DNA of 64,000 bases from CBDCWQ01 sp965223435 (GTDB lineage Bacteria; Myxococcota; Kuafuiibacteriia; Kuafuiibacteriales; Kuafuiibacteriaceae). Position 1 is the first letter of the stretch. The number at the start of each line of letters is the position of its first letter. A model generated the notes under the pieces. The model ran no database searches. It was not told the origin of the DNA and was given only the letters and a program-made list of their open reading frames with translations. Made by a program: the position numbers and the translations under genes. The stretch spans positions 1,798,001-1,862,000 of the forward strand of contig CBDCWQ010000023.1 of NCBI GenBank assembly GCA_965223435.1, in the 5' to 3' direction. Positions 11,211 through 21,044 of this stretch are shown in pieces.

Positions 11211-12808
11211 GGGGTCTTGGGGGGCACGGCCGCCTCACTGGGGCTTTGCGTAAGGAAACGGTTGAGGGCATTGAGGTAGGCCTTGGCGCTGGCGAGCACG
11301 ATGTCTTCGTCGACGCCCGTTCCGCTGAAGACCAGGGCTTCTTCGTCTTGGGAGGTGACCTGAAGCTGGACGCTGACCGTGCTCTTGCCCTCTATACCGT
11401 CGTGCACTGGGTGAACCGCGTACTCCAAGCGGGGGGCTTTGAGAGCGACGACGCTGTTGATCGCCTTAAAGGCAGCGTGGACCGGGCCGGTTCCCACTGC
11501 AGCAGAAACTCGGCTTTCACCGGCACGGGTCATGAGCCGCACGGTCGCCGTCGACAGCCCACGGGTTCCGCATGCAACCTGCAATTCCTCCAGGGCAAAC
11601 GCCGAGTGCTTGGCTTCGTGGCTTCCCTCTAGGAGCGATTCCAGGTCGCTGTCGGTGATCAATTTTCGATGACTGGCCATCTTTTTGAAGCGCTTGAATA
11701 CGTCCAGAAGTTGGGGGTCGTCGAGTTCGTAGCCCAGTTGCCGGAGCCTAGACTTGAGTGCGTGGCGGCCGGAGTGCTTGCCCAGAACGAGGCCGCTTTG
11801 GGTTGCGCCGACACTTTCAGGGCGTAGAATTTCGTAGGTGGCGTGGTGTTTGAGGACCCCGTCTTGGTGGATGCCCGACTCGTGGAGAAAGGCGTTTTTG
11901 CCGACGATGGCTTTGTTGGGTTGAACCGGCATGCGCGCATGGGCGCGCACCACCCGGCTGGCCCTGGTGATCTGCCGGGTGTTGATGCCCATCCTCAAGC
12001 CGAAGCTCTGCGGGTGGGTTTGGAGCGCCATCGAAACTTCTTCGAGTGCTGCATTCCCGGCTCGCTCACCGATGCCGTTCACGGTCACCTCGACTTGGCG
12101 GGCGCCGGCCTCAATGGATGCAAGAGTGTTTGCGGTCGCCAGGCCGAGGTCGTTGTGGCAATGGACCGAGATGATGGCGTTGTCGATTCCGGGCACGTTG
12201 GTTTTTATTTTTTCGACCAACTGCCGCATGTCGGAAGGAAGACAGCAACCTACGGTGTCGGCGATGTTGATGGTGGTTGCACCCGCCTGGAGGGCTACGC
12301 CGATGACTTCGAAGAGGAAGGCTTCGTCGGTTCGCCCCGAATCCTCTGGGGTAAACTCGATGTCTGGGCACAGGCTTCGGGCGTAGCCCACCATTTCTTC
12401 GACGCGGTTGAGGGCCTCGGCCTCGGTCATTTTCAGCTTGTGCTCGAGGTGGATCTTGGAGGTGGCTAAGAACGCATGGATGCGTGGCTTGGCGGCGGAT
12501 CGGACGCTTTTGTAGGCCTTGTCGATGTCTTGGGTGGCGGCACGGGCCAGCGAGCAAATGGTCGGAGGCTCATTGGGGTAGCAAGTGTTCCCGGATATGT
12601 CTAAGTTCCCGACTTCCGATGCGATTTGGGCGATGGCGTCGGCGTCTGCCGGTGCCGCAGCGGCAAAACCGGCTTCGATGATGTCCACCCCAAGCCTGGC
12701 AAGGGTGTGGGCCACGTCCACTTTTTCTACACGGGTCATGGTTGCGCCGGGAGACTGTTCCCCGTCGCGCAAGGTGGTGTCGAAGAATCGAACGTAGTCG
12801 GTCATCAC
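11195..12808 (-). CDS. leuA: 2-isopropylmalate synthase, short (bacterial LeuA1) type
   Basis: Same reaction as the enzyme at 7130 but from the other LeuA subfamily. It carries FFDTTLRDGEQSPG at the N-terminus, SVHCHNDLGLATAN as metal site, VNGIGERAGNA as the substrate-discriminating motif, and a C-terminal LeuA regulatory domain from about residue 390. At 537 codons it has normal length. GTG 12808 is 9 bases from AGGAG while ATG 12805 is 12 bases away, so either could start it. The AGGAG adjoins a 22-bp palindrome (12821-12842), so repressor binding there could block transcription. Confidence 0.92.
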   Translation of the reverse strand: MMTDYVRFFDTTLRDGEQSPGATMTRVEKVDVAHTLARLGVDIIEAGFAAAAPADADAIAQIASEVGNLDISGNTCYPNEPPTICSLARAATQDIDKAYKSVRSAAKPRIHAFLATSKIHLEHKLKMTEAEALNRVEEMVGYARSLCPDIEFTPEDSGRTDEAFLFEVIGVALQAGATTINIADTVGCCLPSDMRQLVEKIKTNVPGIDNAIISVHCHNDLGLATANTLASIEAGARQVEVTVNGIGERAGNAALEEVSMALQTHPQSFGLRMGINTRQITRASRVVRAHARMPVQPNKAIVGKNAFLHESGIHQDGVLKHHATYEILRPESVGATQSGLVLGKHSGRHALKSRLRQLGYELDDPQLLDVFKRFKKMASHRKLITDSDLESLLEGSHEAKHSAFALEELQVACGTRGLSTATVRLMTRAGESRVSAAVGTGPVHAAFKAINSVVALKAPRLEYAVHPVHDGIEGKSTVSVQLQVTSQDEEALVFSGTGVDEDIVLASAKAYLNALNRFLTQSPSEAAVPPKTPQLVR

Positions 12809-12820
12809 GCTTTGAAGCTC

Positions 12821-12842
12821 CTACCTACCGTTCGGTAGGTAG
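12821..12842. promoter_or_regulatory. Perfect palindrome, probable TetR-family operator
   Basis: CTACCTACCG and its exact inverse CGGTAGGTAG are separated by only TT. The site lies 12 bp upstream of the leuA start and 134 bp upstream of the divergent frmA start, so it could control either. Such 20-22 bp palindromes are typical TetR-family operators, and a TetR gene is 3.1 kb away at 8993. Confidence 0.65.
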
Positions 12843-12976
12843 TCAGACGATAGGGATCTGGCGCAACCCTGTCAACCCGACACTGCGTTTTCTTGGGCGC
12901 ATCCTTCGATGCCCCCTGAGATGCCGCAAGGGCTGCGCTTGACTCGCCATCTCGGGCGGGGAGAAGAGTCCTCGCG

Positions 12977-14086
12977 ATGAAAGTACGCGCAGCCGTTGCC
13001 AGGGAGGCCGGAGCGCCGTTGGTGATTGAGACGGTGGATCTGGAAGGCCCCAAAGAGGGCGAGGTGCTCGTCGAGCTCAAGGCGACAGGTGTCTGTCATA
13101 CCGACGAGTTCACGCGCTCGGGTCAAGATCCGGAGGGGCTGTTTCCGAGTATTCTCGGCCACGAAGGCGCAGGAATCGTTCGCGAAACCGGGGCCGGCGT
13201 GAAAAGCCTCCGGGCGGGGGACCACGTGATTCCGCTCTATGTCCCCGAATGTCGAGCGTGTTCCTATTGCCTCTCGGGCAAAACAAATCTGTGTCAGGCC
13301 ATTCGGAAGACCCAAGGCCAGGGACTGATGCCCAATGGTTCGACCCGGTTTTCATTGGGGAAAGAGAAGATCTTCCACTACATGGGGACGTCGACTTTCG
13401 CAGAATACACGGTGGTGCCTGAAATCGCTTTGGCCAAGGTTCGTTCGGACGCGCCGTTCGAGAAGATCTGCTACATCGGCTGTGGCGTCACCACCGGAAT
13501 CGGTGCGGTGATCAATACCGCGAAGGTGCAGGCCGGAGACCGCGTTGTGGTGTTTGGGCTGGGCGGTATCGGACTCAATGTTGTGCAAGGCGCGCGCATT
13601 GCTGGTGCCGATCAGATTGTTGGGGTGGATACGAACCCGAACAAAGAAGAGTTCGCCAAGAAATTCGGAATGACGCATTTTGTGAACCCGGACGAGGTGG
13701 GGTCCGAGTTGGTTCCTTATGTTGTGAATCTTACCAAAGGGGGCGCAGACTTTTCTTTCGAATGCATCGGAAACGTGAAGGTGATGCGCCAAGCTCTGGA
13801 GGTTTGCCACAAGGGGTGGGGCACGAGCGTGATCATCGGAGTCGCGGGTGCCGGAGAAGAAATTTCGACCCGTCCGCTTCAGCTCGTGACCGGTCGCGTT
13901 TGGAAAGGGACGGCCTTTGGTGGGGCAAAAGGTCGAACGGATGTCCCCAAGATTGTGGATTGGTACATGGACAAGAAAATCAACATCGATGATCTCATCA
14001 CCCACACCATCCCGTTGGATGAAATCAATCAAGCCTTCGAGCTTATGCATCGCGGCGAGTCCATTCGGACCGTTGTGACACTGTGA
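12977..14086 (+). CDS. frmA: S-(hydroxymethyl)glutathione dehydrogenase / class III alcohol dehydrogenase
   Basis: Oxidises S-hydroxymethylglutathione formed from formaldehyde; the class also reduces S-nitrosoglutathione. At 369 residues it matches class III zinc alcohol dehydrogenases. The catalytic zinc is held by Cys40, His62 and Cys169, the structural zinc by Cys92, Cys95, Cys98 and Cys106. The NAD-binding VFGLGGIGLNVVQGAR follows. The metallo-beta-lactamase-fold gene starts 10 bp downstream and is probably co-transcribed, in the position often held by a thioester or persulfide hydrolase in glutathione pathways. The upstream gap contains the palindrome at 12821. Confidence 0.93.
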   Translation: MKVRAAVAREAGAPLVIETVDLEGPKEGEVLVELKATGVCHTDEFTRSGQDPEGLFPSILGHEGAGIVRETGAGVKSLRAGDHVIPLYVPECRACSYCLSGKTNLCQAIRKTQGQGLMPNGSTRFSLGKEKIFHYMGTSTFAEYTVVPEIALAKVRSDAPFEKICYIGCGVTTGIGAVINTAKVQAGDRVVVFGLGGIGLNVVQGARIAGADQIVGVDTNPNKEEFAKKFGMTHFVNPDEVGSELVPYVVNLTKGGADFSFECIGNVKVMRQALEVCHKGWGTSVIIGVAGAGEEISTRPLQLVTGRVWKGTAFGGAKGRTDVPKIVDWYMDKKINIDDLITHTIPLDEINQAFELMHRGESIRTVVTL

Positions 14087-14096
14087 GGAACCTTAG

Positions 14097-14789
14097 ATGG
14101 CAGAGCCAGGCATTTTTGTGCATCAGTTTGAGTTGGGTCCGTGGGATAACTTCATTTACTTTGTCGGCTGCAAGCGCTCGAGGGCGTGTGCTGTGGTTGA
14201 TCCGGCATGGGACCTTGCTTCGATACTGGATGAAGCCGAGCGGCTCGATGTGCAAATCAAGCATGTTTTGTGTACCCACAGCCACTTCGATCATGTGGAC
14301 CAGGCTGAGGGCTTGGTGAACGCCACCGACGCGCCGGTGCACATGCTCGGGGAAGAGGTCGATTTTTCTGGTTTTCGCTGCGAAAACTTGGTGCGTCATC
14401 ACCCTGGAGACACGCTTAAGATTGGGGACAGTCTCAACGTTGAGTTTGTTCACACCCCTGGCCATACCCCAGGTTCGGTGAGCTACAAGATCAGGGACGG
14501 TCTGGTCACCGGAGATACGCTGTTTGTCGACGGTTGTGGCCGCTGCGACTTTGTCGGCGGTGATCCGGAAACGATGTTTGAGACCCTCAAGCGGCTCCGT
14601 GAGACCATGGACGGCAGCACCCGCATATATCCCGGTCACAACTACGGCAAAACACCGAGCGCGAAACTCGACACCCAGCTCGAGAGCAACCCTTATTTGC
14701 GCTTTTCGACTGTGGGCGACTTTGTGAACCACCGTATGGAAGGCAAGGTTTCGGGCAGCCCCCTTCCTCCTCGACCTTCTGACTGGTAA
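14097..14789 (+). CDS. Metallo-beta-lactamase-fold hydrolase, ETHE1 / glyoxalase II-like
   Basis: Metal-dependent hydrolase or dioxygenase acting on glutathione conjugates. THSHFDH at 60-66 and HTPGHTPGS at about 119-127 supply metal ligands. GDTLFVDGCGRCDF at 139-152 resembles the signature of ETHE1-type persulfide dioxygenases more than glyoxalase II, and YPGHNYG gives the last histidine. The 230-residue length fits ETHE1. Its position directly after frmA suggests a shared role in glutathione-dependent detoxification; the exact substrate is not resolved. Confidence 0.82.
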   Translation: MAEPGIFVHQFELGPWDNFIYFVGCKRSRACAVVDPAWDLASILDEAERLDVQIKHVLCTHSHFDHVDQAEGLVNATDAPVHMLGEEVDFSGFRCENLVRHHPGDTLKIGDSLNVEFVHTPGHTPGSVSYKIRDGLVTGDTLFVDGCGRCDFVGGDPETMFETLKRLRETMDGSTRIYPGHNYGKTPSAKLDTQLESNPYLRFSTVGDFVNHRMEGKVSGSPLPPRPSDW

Positions 14790-14846
14790 ACGGGGAAGAT
14801 CTCCCCTGGCGAAGCCGTGTGATCCGGGCGATGGCGGTGGGGCTGC

Positions 14847-16316
14847 TCAGCGGCCACCGAAGTGGGCGTTGAGCCCTCGGGTCGGAAGCCAAGGTGCTTT
14901 GCCGTCTCGGAGATAGCCGTCAATGGTACGCGCGGCTTCGCGACCTTCCGAAATGGCCCAGACAATGAGGCTTGCGCCCCGATGGGCATCACCGGCAGCG
15001 TAGACACCGTCTACGCTGGTGGCCAACGAGGCGTCGGTTTTTACGTTGCCCCTGGGATCGAGTTCGACCCCAAGTTGACCTTGGAGGGTTTCGGTTTCGG
15101 GACCGACAAAACCCATGGCCAAAATCAGGAGGTCCACCGGGATTTCGAACTGGGAACCCTCTCGCTCGTGAAAGCTTAGGCCACCACCGGCTTTGGGCGT
15201 GACATCGATGCGGACGGCTTCGAGTTTTTGGAGCCTGCCTCCATCACCCTTGAGTGCCTTGGTCATCACCGCAAAATCACGCTCACCTCCCTCTTCGTGG
15301 CTCGAGGAGGTCCGGTAGATCATCGGCCACTGAGGCCATGGGTTCTCTGGACTGCGTGCATCGGGGGGTCTGGGCATCAGCTCAATCTGGTGCACGATCT
15401 CTGCACCCTGGCGAATCGCGGTACCCAGGCAGTCGGAGCCGGTGTCGCCACCCCCCAAAATCACCACCTTTTTGCCCTTTGCCGATATTTGGTGCTCGAC
15501 CGTGTCTTGGGCAACCACGCGGTTTTGCTGGGTCAAGAAATCCATGGCGAGATGGACGCCTTGAAGATCGCGACCGGGAACGTTCAGGTCTCTGGGACGG
15601 CGTGCTCCGGTGGCAATAAGGACCGCGTCGTGGTCTCGGCGGAGGGTGTCCCAGCGAATGCTGCGCCCGATGTCCGACCCAGTGAAAAACTCAATGCCTT
15701 CAGCGGTCATCAGCTCCAGTCGGCGGTCGATGACCCATTTTTCCATCTTGAAATCGGGAATGCCGTAGCGCAAGAGACCGCCAATGCGATCCGCCGCTTC
15801 GTAAACCCGCACCTGATGGCCGATGGAGTTGAGTTGGGCCGCGGCCGCCAGGCCCGCGGGACCACTTCCCACGATGGCGACTTTTTTTCCGGTCCGGGTA
15901 AGCGGGGCCCGGCGCTCCACCCAGCCTTCTTGGAATGCGCGTTCGATGATCTCTTTTTCGACCTGTTCGATGGTGACAGCCTGGTCGTTGATCGCCAGCA
16001 CACACGCGCCTTCACAAGGCGCGGGGCACAAGCGACCGGTGAACTCGGGGAAATTGTTTGTGGAGGCCAGGCGAACGTGGGCATCGCGCCACCGGTCGAG
16101 ATAGACGAGCTCATTCCAGTCGGGGATCTGGTTCCCAAGGGGGCAGCCCTGCTGGCAAAAGGGAACGCCGCAGTCCATGCAGCGTCCGCCTTGCTCTCGT
16201 TTTTGCTCTAGGGAACGCTCGCGGTACACTTCCTTGTAATCGTCGGTACGGTCCTGGACCGTCCGCCGCTCTGGCATCTGTCGGTGCCATTCCATGAATC
16301 CTGTCACTTTGCCCAT
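14847..16316 (-). CDS. gltD: Glutamate synthase (NADPH) small subunit
   Basis: Supplies electrons from NADPH to the large subunit for making two glutamates from glutamine and 2-oxoglutarate. The N-terminus carries the iron-sulfur cysteines (RCMDCGVPFCQQGCPL and CPAPCEGAC). The FAD site VAIVGSGPAGLAAAAQL and the NADPH site VVILGGGDTGSDCLG follow; 489 residues is normal. It begins 2 bp after the gltB stop, so the two form an operon. Confidence 0.96.
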   Translation of the reverse strand: MGKVTGFMEWHRQMPERRTVQDRTDDYKEVYRERSLEQKREQGGRCMDCGVPFCQQGCPLGNQIPDWNELVYLDRWRDAHVRLASTNNFPEFTGRLCPAPCEGACVLAINDQAVTIEQVEKEIIERAFQEGWVERRAPLTRTGKKVAIVGSGPAGLAAAAQLNSIGHQVRVYEAADRIGGLLRYGIPDFKMEKWVIDRRLELMTAEGIEFFTGSDIGRSIRWDTLRRDHDAVLIATGARRPRDLNVPGRDLQGVHLAMDFLTQQNRVVAQDTVEHQISAKGKKVVILGGGDTGSDCLGTAIRQGAEIVHQIELMPRPPDARSPENPWPQWPMIYRTSSSHEEGGERDFAVMTKALKGDGGRLQKLEAVRIDVTPKAGGGLSFHEREGSQFEIPVDLLILAMGFVGPETETLQGQLGVELDPRGNVKTDASLATSVDGVYAAGDAHRGASLIVWAISEGREAARTIDGYLRDGKAPWLPTRGLNAHFGGR

Positions 16317-16318
16317 GT

Positions 16319-19300
16319 CTAGTTCCGTCCTCCTTGAACCGCAGCAAGCTTGGGTGGTCCCTGCCTGGGCTTCAACGTTGTTCGCCGAGCTTCAAGAACA
16401 CGTTTGTATTCTACGGGCATCACCTTCACAAAGTACGAATACATGACGTCCCAGTGGTCGAGAATGCGCCGCCCCAGAGGGCTTGCGGTGTAGCGGACGT
16501 GGTTTTCGATCATCGCCCGGACCAACCACCGTTCATCCTCTTCGGCCAAGGTCTCCAGTTCGACCATGCTGAGATTGCATCGCTTCCGAAAGGATGCGTC
16601 GCGATCAAAAACATAGGCCGTGCCGCCGCTCATCCCGGCCGCAAAGTTGCGTCCGGTGTCTCCCAGAACCACGACGACTCCGCCGGTCATGTATTCGCAT
16701 CCATGGTCGCCGACCCCTTCGACCACCGCGCGGGCTCCGCTGTTTCGAACCGCAAAGCGCTCTCCAGCGACACCAGAGACGTACAACTCGCCGTCGGTTG
16801 CCCCGTAGAGCACCGTATTGCCGACAATGATGTTTTCTTCGGGGACGAACCGACCCTCTGGTGGGGGATAGACCACAATGTGACCGCCCGAGAGTCCCTT
16901 GCCGAGGTAGTCGTTGGCTTCGCCTTGAAGCTTGAGGGTCACGCCCGGTGCCAAAAAGGCGCCAAAGCTTTGGCCGGCGGCGCCTTTGAACTGCACCGAG
17001 ATCGTATCGGTGGGCAGCCCCTTGGCGCCGTGTTCTCGGGTGATGAGCCCGCTCAGCACGGTGCCCGCCGCCCGATGGGAGTTGTTGATGGCGATGTCGA
17101 GCTCCATCGGTCGCCCCTGAGAAATGGCGGCCTCCGCTTGCCGAATCAGTTCTTGGTCGATGTGGTCGTCCAGAGGCCAAGGCTGCGGCGTGATGCGTCG
17201 ACGTGGCCACTCTTTGGGCACCTTCGGTTCGGCCAAAATGGCGTCGAGCTGCAAACGTTTGGCCTTCCAGTGATCCACCGGTTCGCGGACCCGAAGCCTG
17301 TCGACCCGGCCCACCATTTCGTCCACCGAACGAAATCCGAGCCTGGCCATGAGCCGTCTCACTTCTTCAGCCACGAGGAAGAAGAAGTTGACGACGTGGT
17401 CCGGGTTGCCCTTGAACCGCTTTCGAAGCTCGTCTTCTTGGGTGGCGATGCCCACCGAACAGGTGTTGAGATGGCACTTGCGAAGCATGATGCAGCCCTC
17501 GACAATGAGAGCCGCGGTCGCCATGCCGTACTCTTCGGCGCCAAGGAGCGCGGCGATGACCACATCACGCCCGGTTCTCAGGCCGCCATCGACCTGAACG
17601 CGAATTCGATCGCGCAGGCGGTTTTGCACGAGGACCTGTTGGGTCTCCGCGAGTCCCAGCTCCCAGGGAAGACCGGCGTGTTTCAAACTGGACATCGGTG
17701 ATGCCCCGGTGCCGCCCGAATAGCCTGCGATGATGACGCAGCCCGAATGCGCTTTGGCCACGCCGGCCGCGACGGTGCCGACGCCGACTTCACTGACAAG
17801 TTTGACGGATACGCGGCCGTCTGGGTTCACCGCTTGCAGGTCGTAGATCAGCTGGGCGAGATCCTCGATGGAGTAAATGTCGTGGTGGGGTGGGGGCGAA
17901 ATCAGCGACACCCCCGGTGTTGAGCATCGGACTTTGGCGATGCGCTCATTGACCTTGTGACCCGGCAGTTGCCCCCCTTCACCGGGTTTTGCGCCCTGGG
18001 CCACTTTGATCTGCAGATCATCGGCATTGACGAGGTAGTGCGCCGTCACGCCGAAACGGCCGGAGGCGACCTGCTTGATGGCGCTCCTTCGCAGATCACC
18101 GTTGTCGTCTGCGCTGAAGCGATGGGGTTCTTCGCCTCCCTCTCCGCTGTTGGAACGCGCGCCAATTCGGTTCATGGCGATGGCCAGCGTCTCGTGGGCT
18201 TCCGCACTGATGGAGCCGAAGGACATCGCACCGGTCACGAAGCGCTTCACGATGTCCTTGGCGGGCTCGACCTCAGCCAAGGGGCACGCGCTGGCGCCGT
18301 CATGGTTGAACTCGAGGAGCCCCCGAATGGTGACGCGAGCATCGTCCTCGTCGTTCACCAGGTTGGCGTATTCCGCGTAGACCTCAGGGTCATTGGCTTT
18401 GCACGCCGCCTGGAGCTTGGCGATGGTGGCCGGGTTCCATTTGTGGAGCTCACCCCGGCGGCGCCATTGGTAATTTCCCCCGACGAAGTGCTGGTCTACG
18501 GAGGCAAAGGCTTCTCGGCCAAAGGCCCGATCGTGACGTTCGAGGACTTCTCGACCCAGCTCTTCGAGTCCGATGCCTTCGATGCGTGACGGGGTTCCCG
18601 TGAAATAGGTGTCGATGACCTCTCGGTTGAGTCCGACCGCTTCGAAGATTTGCGCCCCGCAGTACGACTGAAGCGTAGAAATGCCCATCTTGGACATCAC
18701 CTTCAATAGCCCCTTGTCGATGGACTTCACGTAGCGTTTTTCGTTGTCCTCGTAGTTGCCCAAGATCAGCTCTCGGTTCACCATGTCGTGCACGGTGTCG
18801 AGGGCCAGGTACGGATTGATGGCCGCGGCCCCGTACCCGACAAGCAGTGCGAAGTGGTGAACTTCGCGGGCTTCCGCGGTTTCGACCACCAGGCCGGCCT
18901 GCATGCGGATGCCTTCTTGAACCAAACTTTGGTGGACCGCGCTGACCGCCAATAGAGATGGGATCGCGGCCTGCTTCGAGTCCACGCCCCGATCGCTGAG
19001 GACGAGAACATTGTAACCGTCGTCGATGGCTTCGGCGGCGGCTGCGCACAACCGCTCCACAGCCTTCTGGAGGCCCTTCGGGCCGTCGCCGACCGGGTAG
19101 AGCAAGGACAAGCTGGTGGACGCGAAGACACCCTCGTGGATGGAGGCGATCTTCTTGAGGGCACAATTGGTGAGGATGGGGCCCGGCAACCGGATGCGGT
19201 GGCACTGTTCGGGCGTTTCCTCAAAGGTGTTGCCGTCGGGACCAATCGAGGTCTGCACCGTCATCACCAACGCTTCGCGAATGGGGTCGATGGCTGGGTT

Positions 19301-20869
19301 GGTGACCTGGGCAAACAGCTGGTGGAAGTAGTCGTAAAGATTCGGGGCCCGATCGCTTAAAACCGCCAACGGGGTGTCCGTGCCCATGGAGCCGATGGGC
19401 TCTTGCCCGCGCTCGGCCATGGGGCCGACCAGTACCCGAAGGGTCTCATCGGTGTACCCGAAGGCCCGCTGGTTTTGGCGCAGTCGCTCCCCCGTGATGC
19501 GGGGTTCGGGCTCGACATCGGGGAAGAGCTCGAAGTTGAAGACGTTTTTCTCCAGCCAGCGTCCGTAGGGGAAGCGGCCGGTGATGTCCTTTTTCACTTC
19601 GTCGTCTTCGATGATGCGCCCTTCGGCGGTGTCCACCAAGAACATCTTGCCGGGCTGCAGGCGCCCTTTGGCGCGGATTTGGTCGTCCGGGATGTCGATG
19701 ACGCCAGCCTCGGAGGCGAGAATCACGCGGTCGTCTTGGGTGACCACATAACGCGCGGGCCGCAGCCCGTTGCGGTCTAAGGTGGCCCCGACGATGTTGC
19801 CGTCGGTGAAGGCAATGGCCGCCGGACCGTCCCAGGGCTCCATCAGCGATGCAGAGTACTGGTAAAAATCACGGCGCTCCTTAGGCAACTGCTCGTTCCC
19901 CTCCCACGCCTCCGGAATCATCATCATCATGGCGTGGGGAAGGGTGCGGCCACCCAGGTGGAGCAGCTCGAGCATATTGTCGAACTGCGCGGAGTCGCTG
20001 GTGCCGGGCACAATGATCGGGAACAGCCGGTCCAGGCTCCCCCCGAATTTTGCCGACTGCAGCTGGCTGCGTCGGGCCATCATCCAGTTGCGGTTACCCC
20101 TCAGGGTGTTGATCTCACCGTTGTGGGCGCCATACCGAAAAGGTTGCGCGAGGTCCCAGGTCGGAAAGGTATTGGTCGAGAAACGGGAGTGCACGAGGGC
20201 GATGGCGCTCACCATGTCCCATTCTTGCAAGTCGCGATAAAAGAGGGGCAGCTGCTTGGGAAGCAAAAGACCTTTGTAGACAATGGTCTCTGAAGACATG
20301 CTGGCTACGTGGAAACTCTCTTCAGGGTCTACGCCGCGCTCTCGGATTCGGTTCTCCGCCAGTTTGCGCACCACAAAGAGCTTCCGTTCGAAGGCGCTCG
20401 GCGGGATCCGGCGCAGCCGGATGTACAATTGGCGCATCATAGGCGCCACATCGCGTGCGATTTGGCCGACGTGCGCGGTGTCGATGGGGACGTCTCGCCA
20501 GCCGAGAACCGCGAGCCCTTCTTCTTCGACGACTTCCTCGAGAATCTCCTCGCATGCGGCGCGGGCCCGTCGGTCTTGGGGCAAGAAGATCTGTCCGACG
20601 CCGTAGCGCCGGCGCCTGGGCATGTCGAAGCCCAGCCGGAGACCTTCGCGCTTGAAGAAGCGGTGGGGAAGTTGCAACAAGATTCCCGCGCCGTCGCCCG
20701 TCTCGGGGTCGCAGCCGCACGCGCCGCGGTGGCTCAGCCTTCGGAGGACTTCGAGGCCTTGCTCAACGATGTCTCGGGACTTTTCACCCTTGATGTGGCT
20801 GACGAAGCCCACGCCGCAGGCGTCGTGCTCCATCTGGGGATCGTAAAGCCCCCATCTTCCAGGTTTCAT
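16319..20869 (-). CDS. gltB: Glutamate synthase (NADPH) large subunit
   Basis: Catalytic subunit of glutamate synthase. ATG 20869 is chosen because AGGAGG sits 8 bases upstream; it leaves a 17-residue propeptide before Cys18 (in HDACGVGF), the mature N-terminal nucleophile of the glutaminase domain. The central and FMN domains follow, then the 3Fe-4S cysteines in CIMLRKCHLNTC, then a C-terminal GXGXG beta-helix. At 1516 residues it has the usual length. It is transcribed with gltD. Confidence 0.96.
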   Translation of the reverse strand: MKPGRWGLYDPQMEHDACGVGFVSHIKGEKSRDIVEQGLEVLRRLSHRGACGCDPETGDGAGILLQLPHRFFKREGLRLGFDMPRRRRYGVGQIFLPQDRRARAACEEILEEVVEEEGLAVLGWRDVPIDTAHVGQIARDVAPMMRQLYIRLRRIPPSAFERKLFVVRKLAENRIRERGVDPEESFHVASMSSETIVYKGLLLPKQLPLFYRDLQEWDMVSAIALVHSRFSTNTFPTWDLAQPFRYGAHNGEINTLRGNRNWMMARRSQLQSAKFGGSLDRLFPIIVPGTSDSAQFDNMLELLHLGGRTLPHAMMMMIPEAWEGNEQLPKERRDFYQYSASLMEPWDGPAAIAFTDGNIVGATLDRNGLRPARYVVTQDDRVILASEAGVIDIPDDQIRAKGRLQPGKMFLVDTAEGRIIEDDEVKKDITGRFPYGRWLEKNVFNFELFPDVEPEPRITGERLRQNQRAFGYTDETLRVLVGPMAERGQEPIGSMGTDTPLAVLSDRAPNLYDYFHQLFAQVTNPAIDPIREALVMTVQTSIGPDGNTFEETPEQCHRIRLPGPILTNCALKKIASIHEGVFASTSLSLLYPVGDGPKGLQKAVERLCAAAAEAIDDGYNVLVLSDRGVDSKQAAIPSLLAVSAVHQSLVQEGIRMQAGLVVETAEAREVHHFALLVGYGAAAINPYLALDTVHDMVNRELILGNYEDNEKRYVKSIDKGLLKVMSKMGISTLQSYCGAQIFEAVGLNREVIDTYFTGTPSRIEGIGLEELGREVLERHDRAFGREAFASVDQHFVGGNYQWRRRGELHKWNPATIAKLQAACKANDPEVYAEYANLVNDEDDARVTIRGLLEFNHDGASACPLAEVEPAKDIVKRFVTGAMSFGSISAEAHETLAIAMNRIGARSNSGEGGEEPHRFSADDNGDLRRSAIKQVASGRFGVTAHYLVNADDLQIKVAQGAKPGEGGQLPGHKVNERIAKVRCSTPGVSLISPPPHHDIYSIEDLAQLIYDLQAVNPDGRVSVKLVSEVGVGTVAAGVAKAHSGCVIIAGYSGGTGASPMSSLKHAGLPWELGLAETQQVLVQNRLRDRIRVQVDGGLRTGRDVVIAALLGAEEYGMATAALIVEGCIMLRKCHLNTCSVGIATQEDELRKRFKGNPDHVVNFFFLVAEEVRRLMARLGFRSVDEMVGRVDRLRVREPVDHWKAKRLQLDAILAEPKVPKEWPRRRITPQPWPLDDHIDQELIRQAEAAISQGRPMELDIAINNSHRAAGTVLSGLITREHGAKGLPTDTISVQFKGAAGQSFGAFLAPGVTLKLQGEANDYLGKGLSGGHIVVYPPPEGRFVPEENIIVGNTVLYGATDGELYVSGVAGERFAVRNSGARAVVEGVGDHGCEYMTGGVVVVLGDTGRNFAAGMSGGTAYVFDRDASFRKRCNLSMVELETLAEEDERWLVRAMIENHVRYTASPLGRRILDHWDVMYSYFVKVMPVEYKRVLEARRTTLKPRQGPPKLAAVQGGRN

Positions 20870-21006
20870 GTTCTCGACCTCCTGTAAGCGCATGTGCGAA
20901 AGCACTTCATAAGCCACCCACCCTATCCTCCACCCATACAAAGCGCAGCCAGAATCTTACATTGGGGGGTGCGGCGCGCGCGCTGGGGCTTGGACCAGTG
21001 TAGTAG

Positions 21007-21021
21007 ACCAATATCATTGGT
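21007..21021. promoter_or_regulatory. Short palindrome upstream of gltB
   Basis: ACCAAT, ATC, ATTGGT form an exact inverted repeat in the 175-bp gap between hisIE and gltB. It lies about 140 bp upstream of the gltB start, a plausible operator position. It has no T-run on either side, so it does not look like a terminator. Confidence 0.25.
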
Positions 21022-21044
21022 GGTTTGTCGTGGATCGCCAAGAA

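Noticed and set aside
16334..17701. 455-codon forward frame inside gltB
   Set aside because: Antisense shadow of a fully recognisable glutamate synthase; no ribosome binding site or protein motif.
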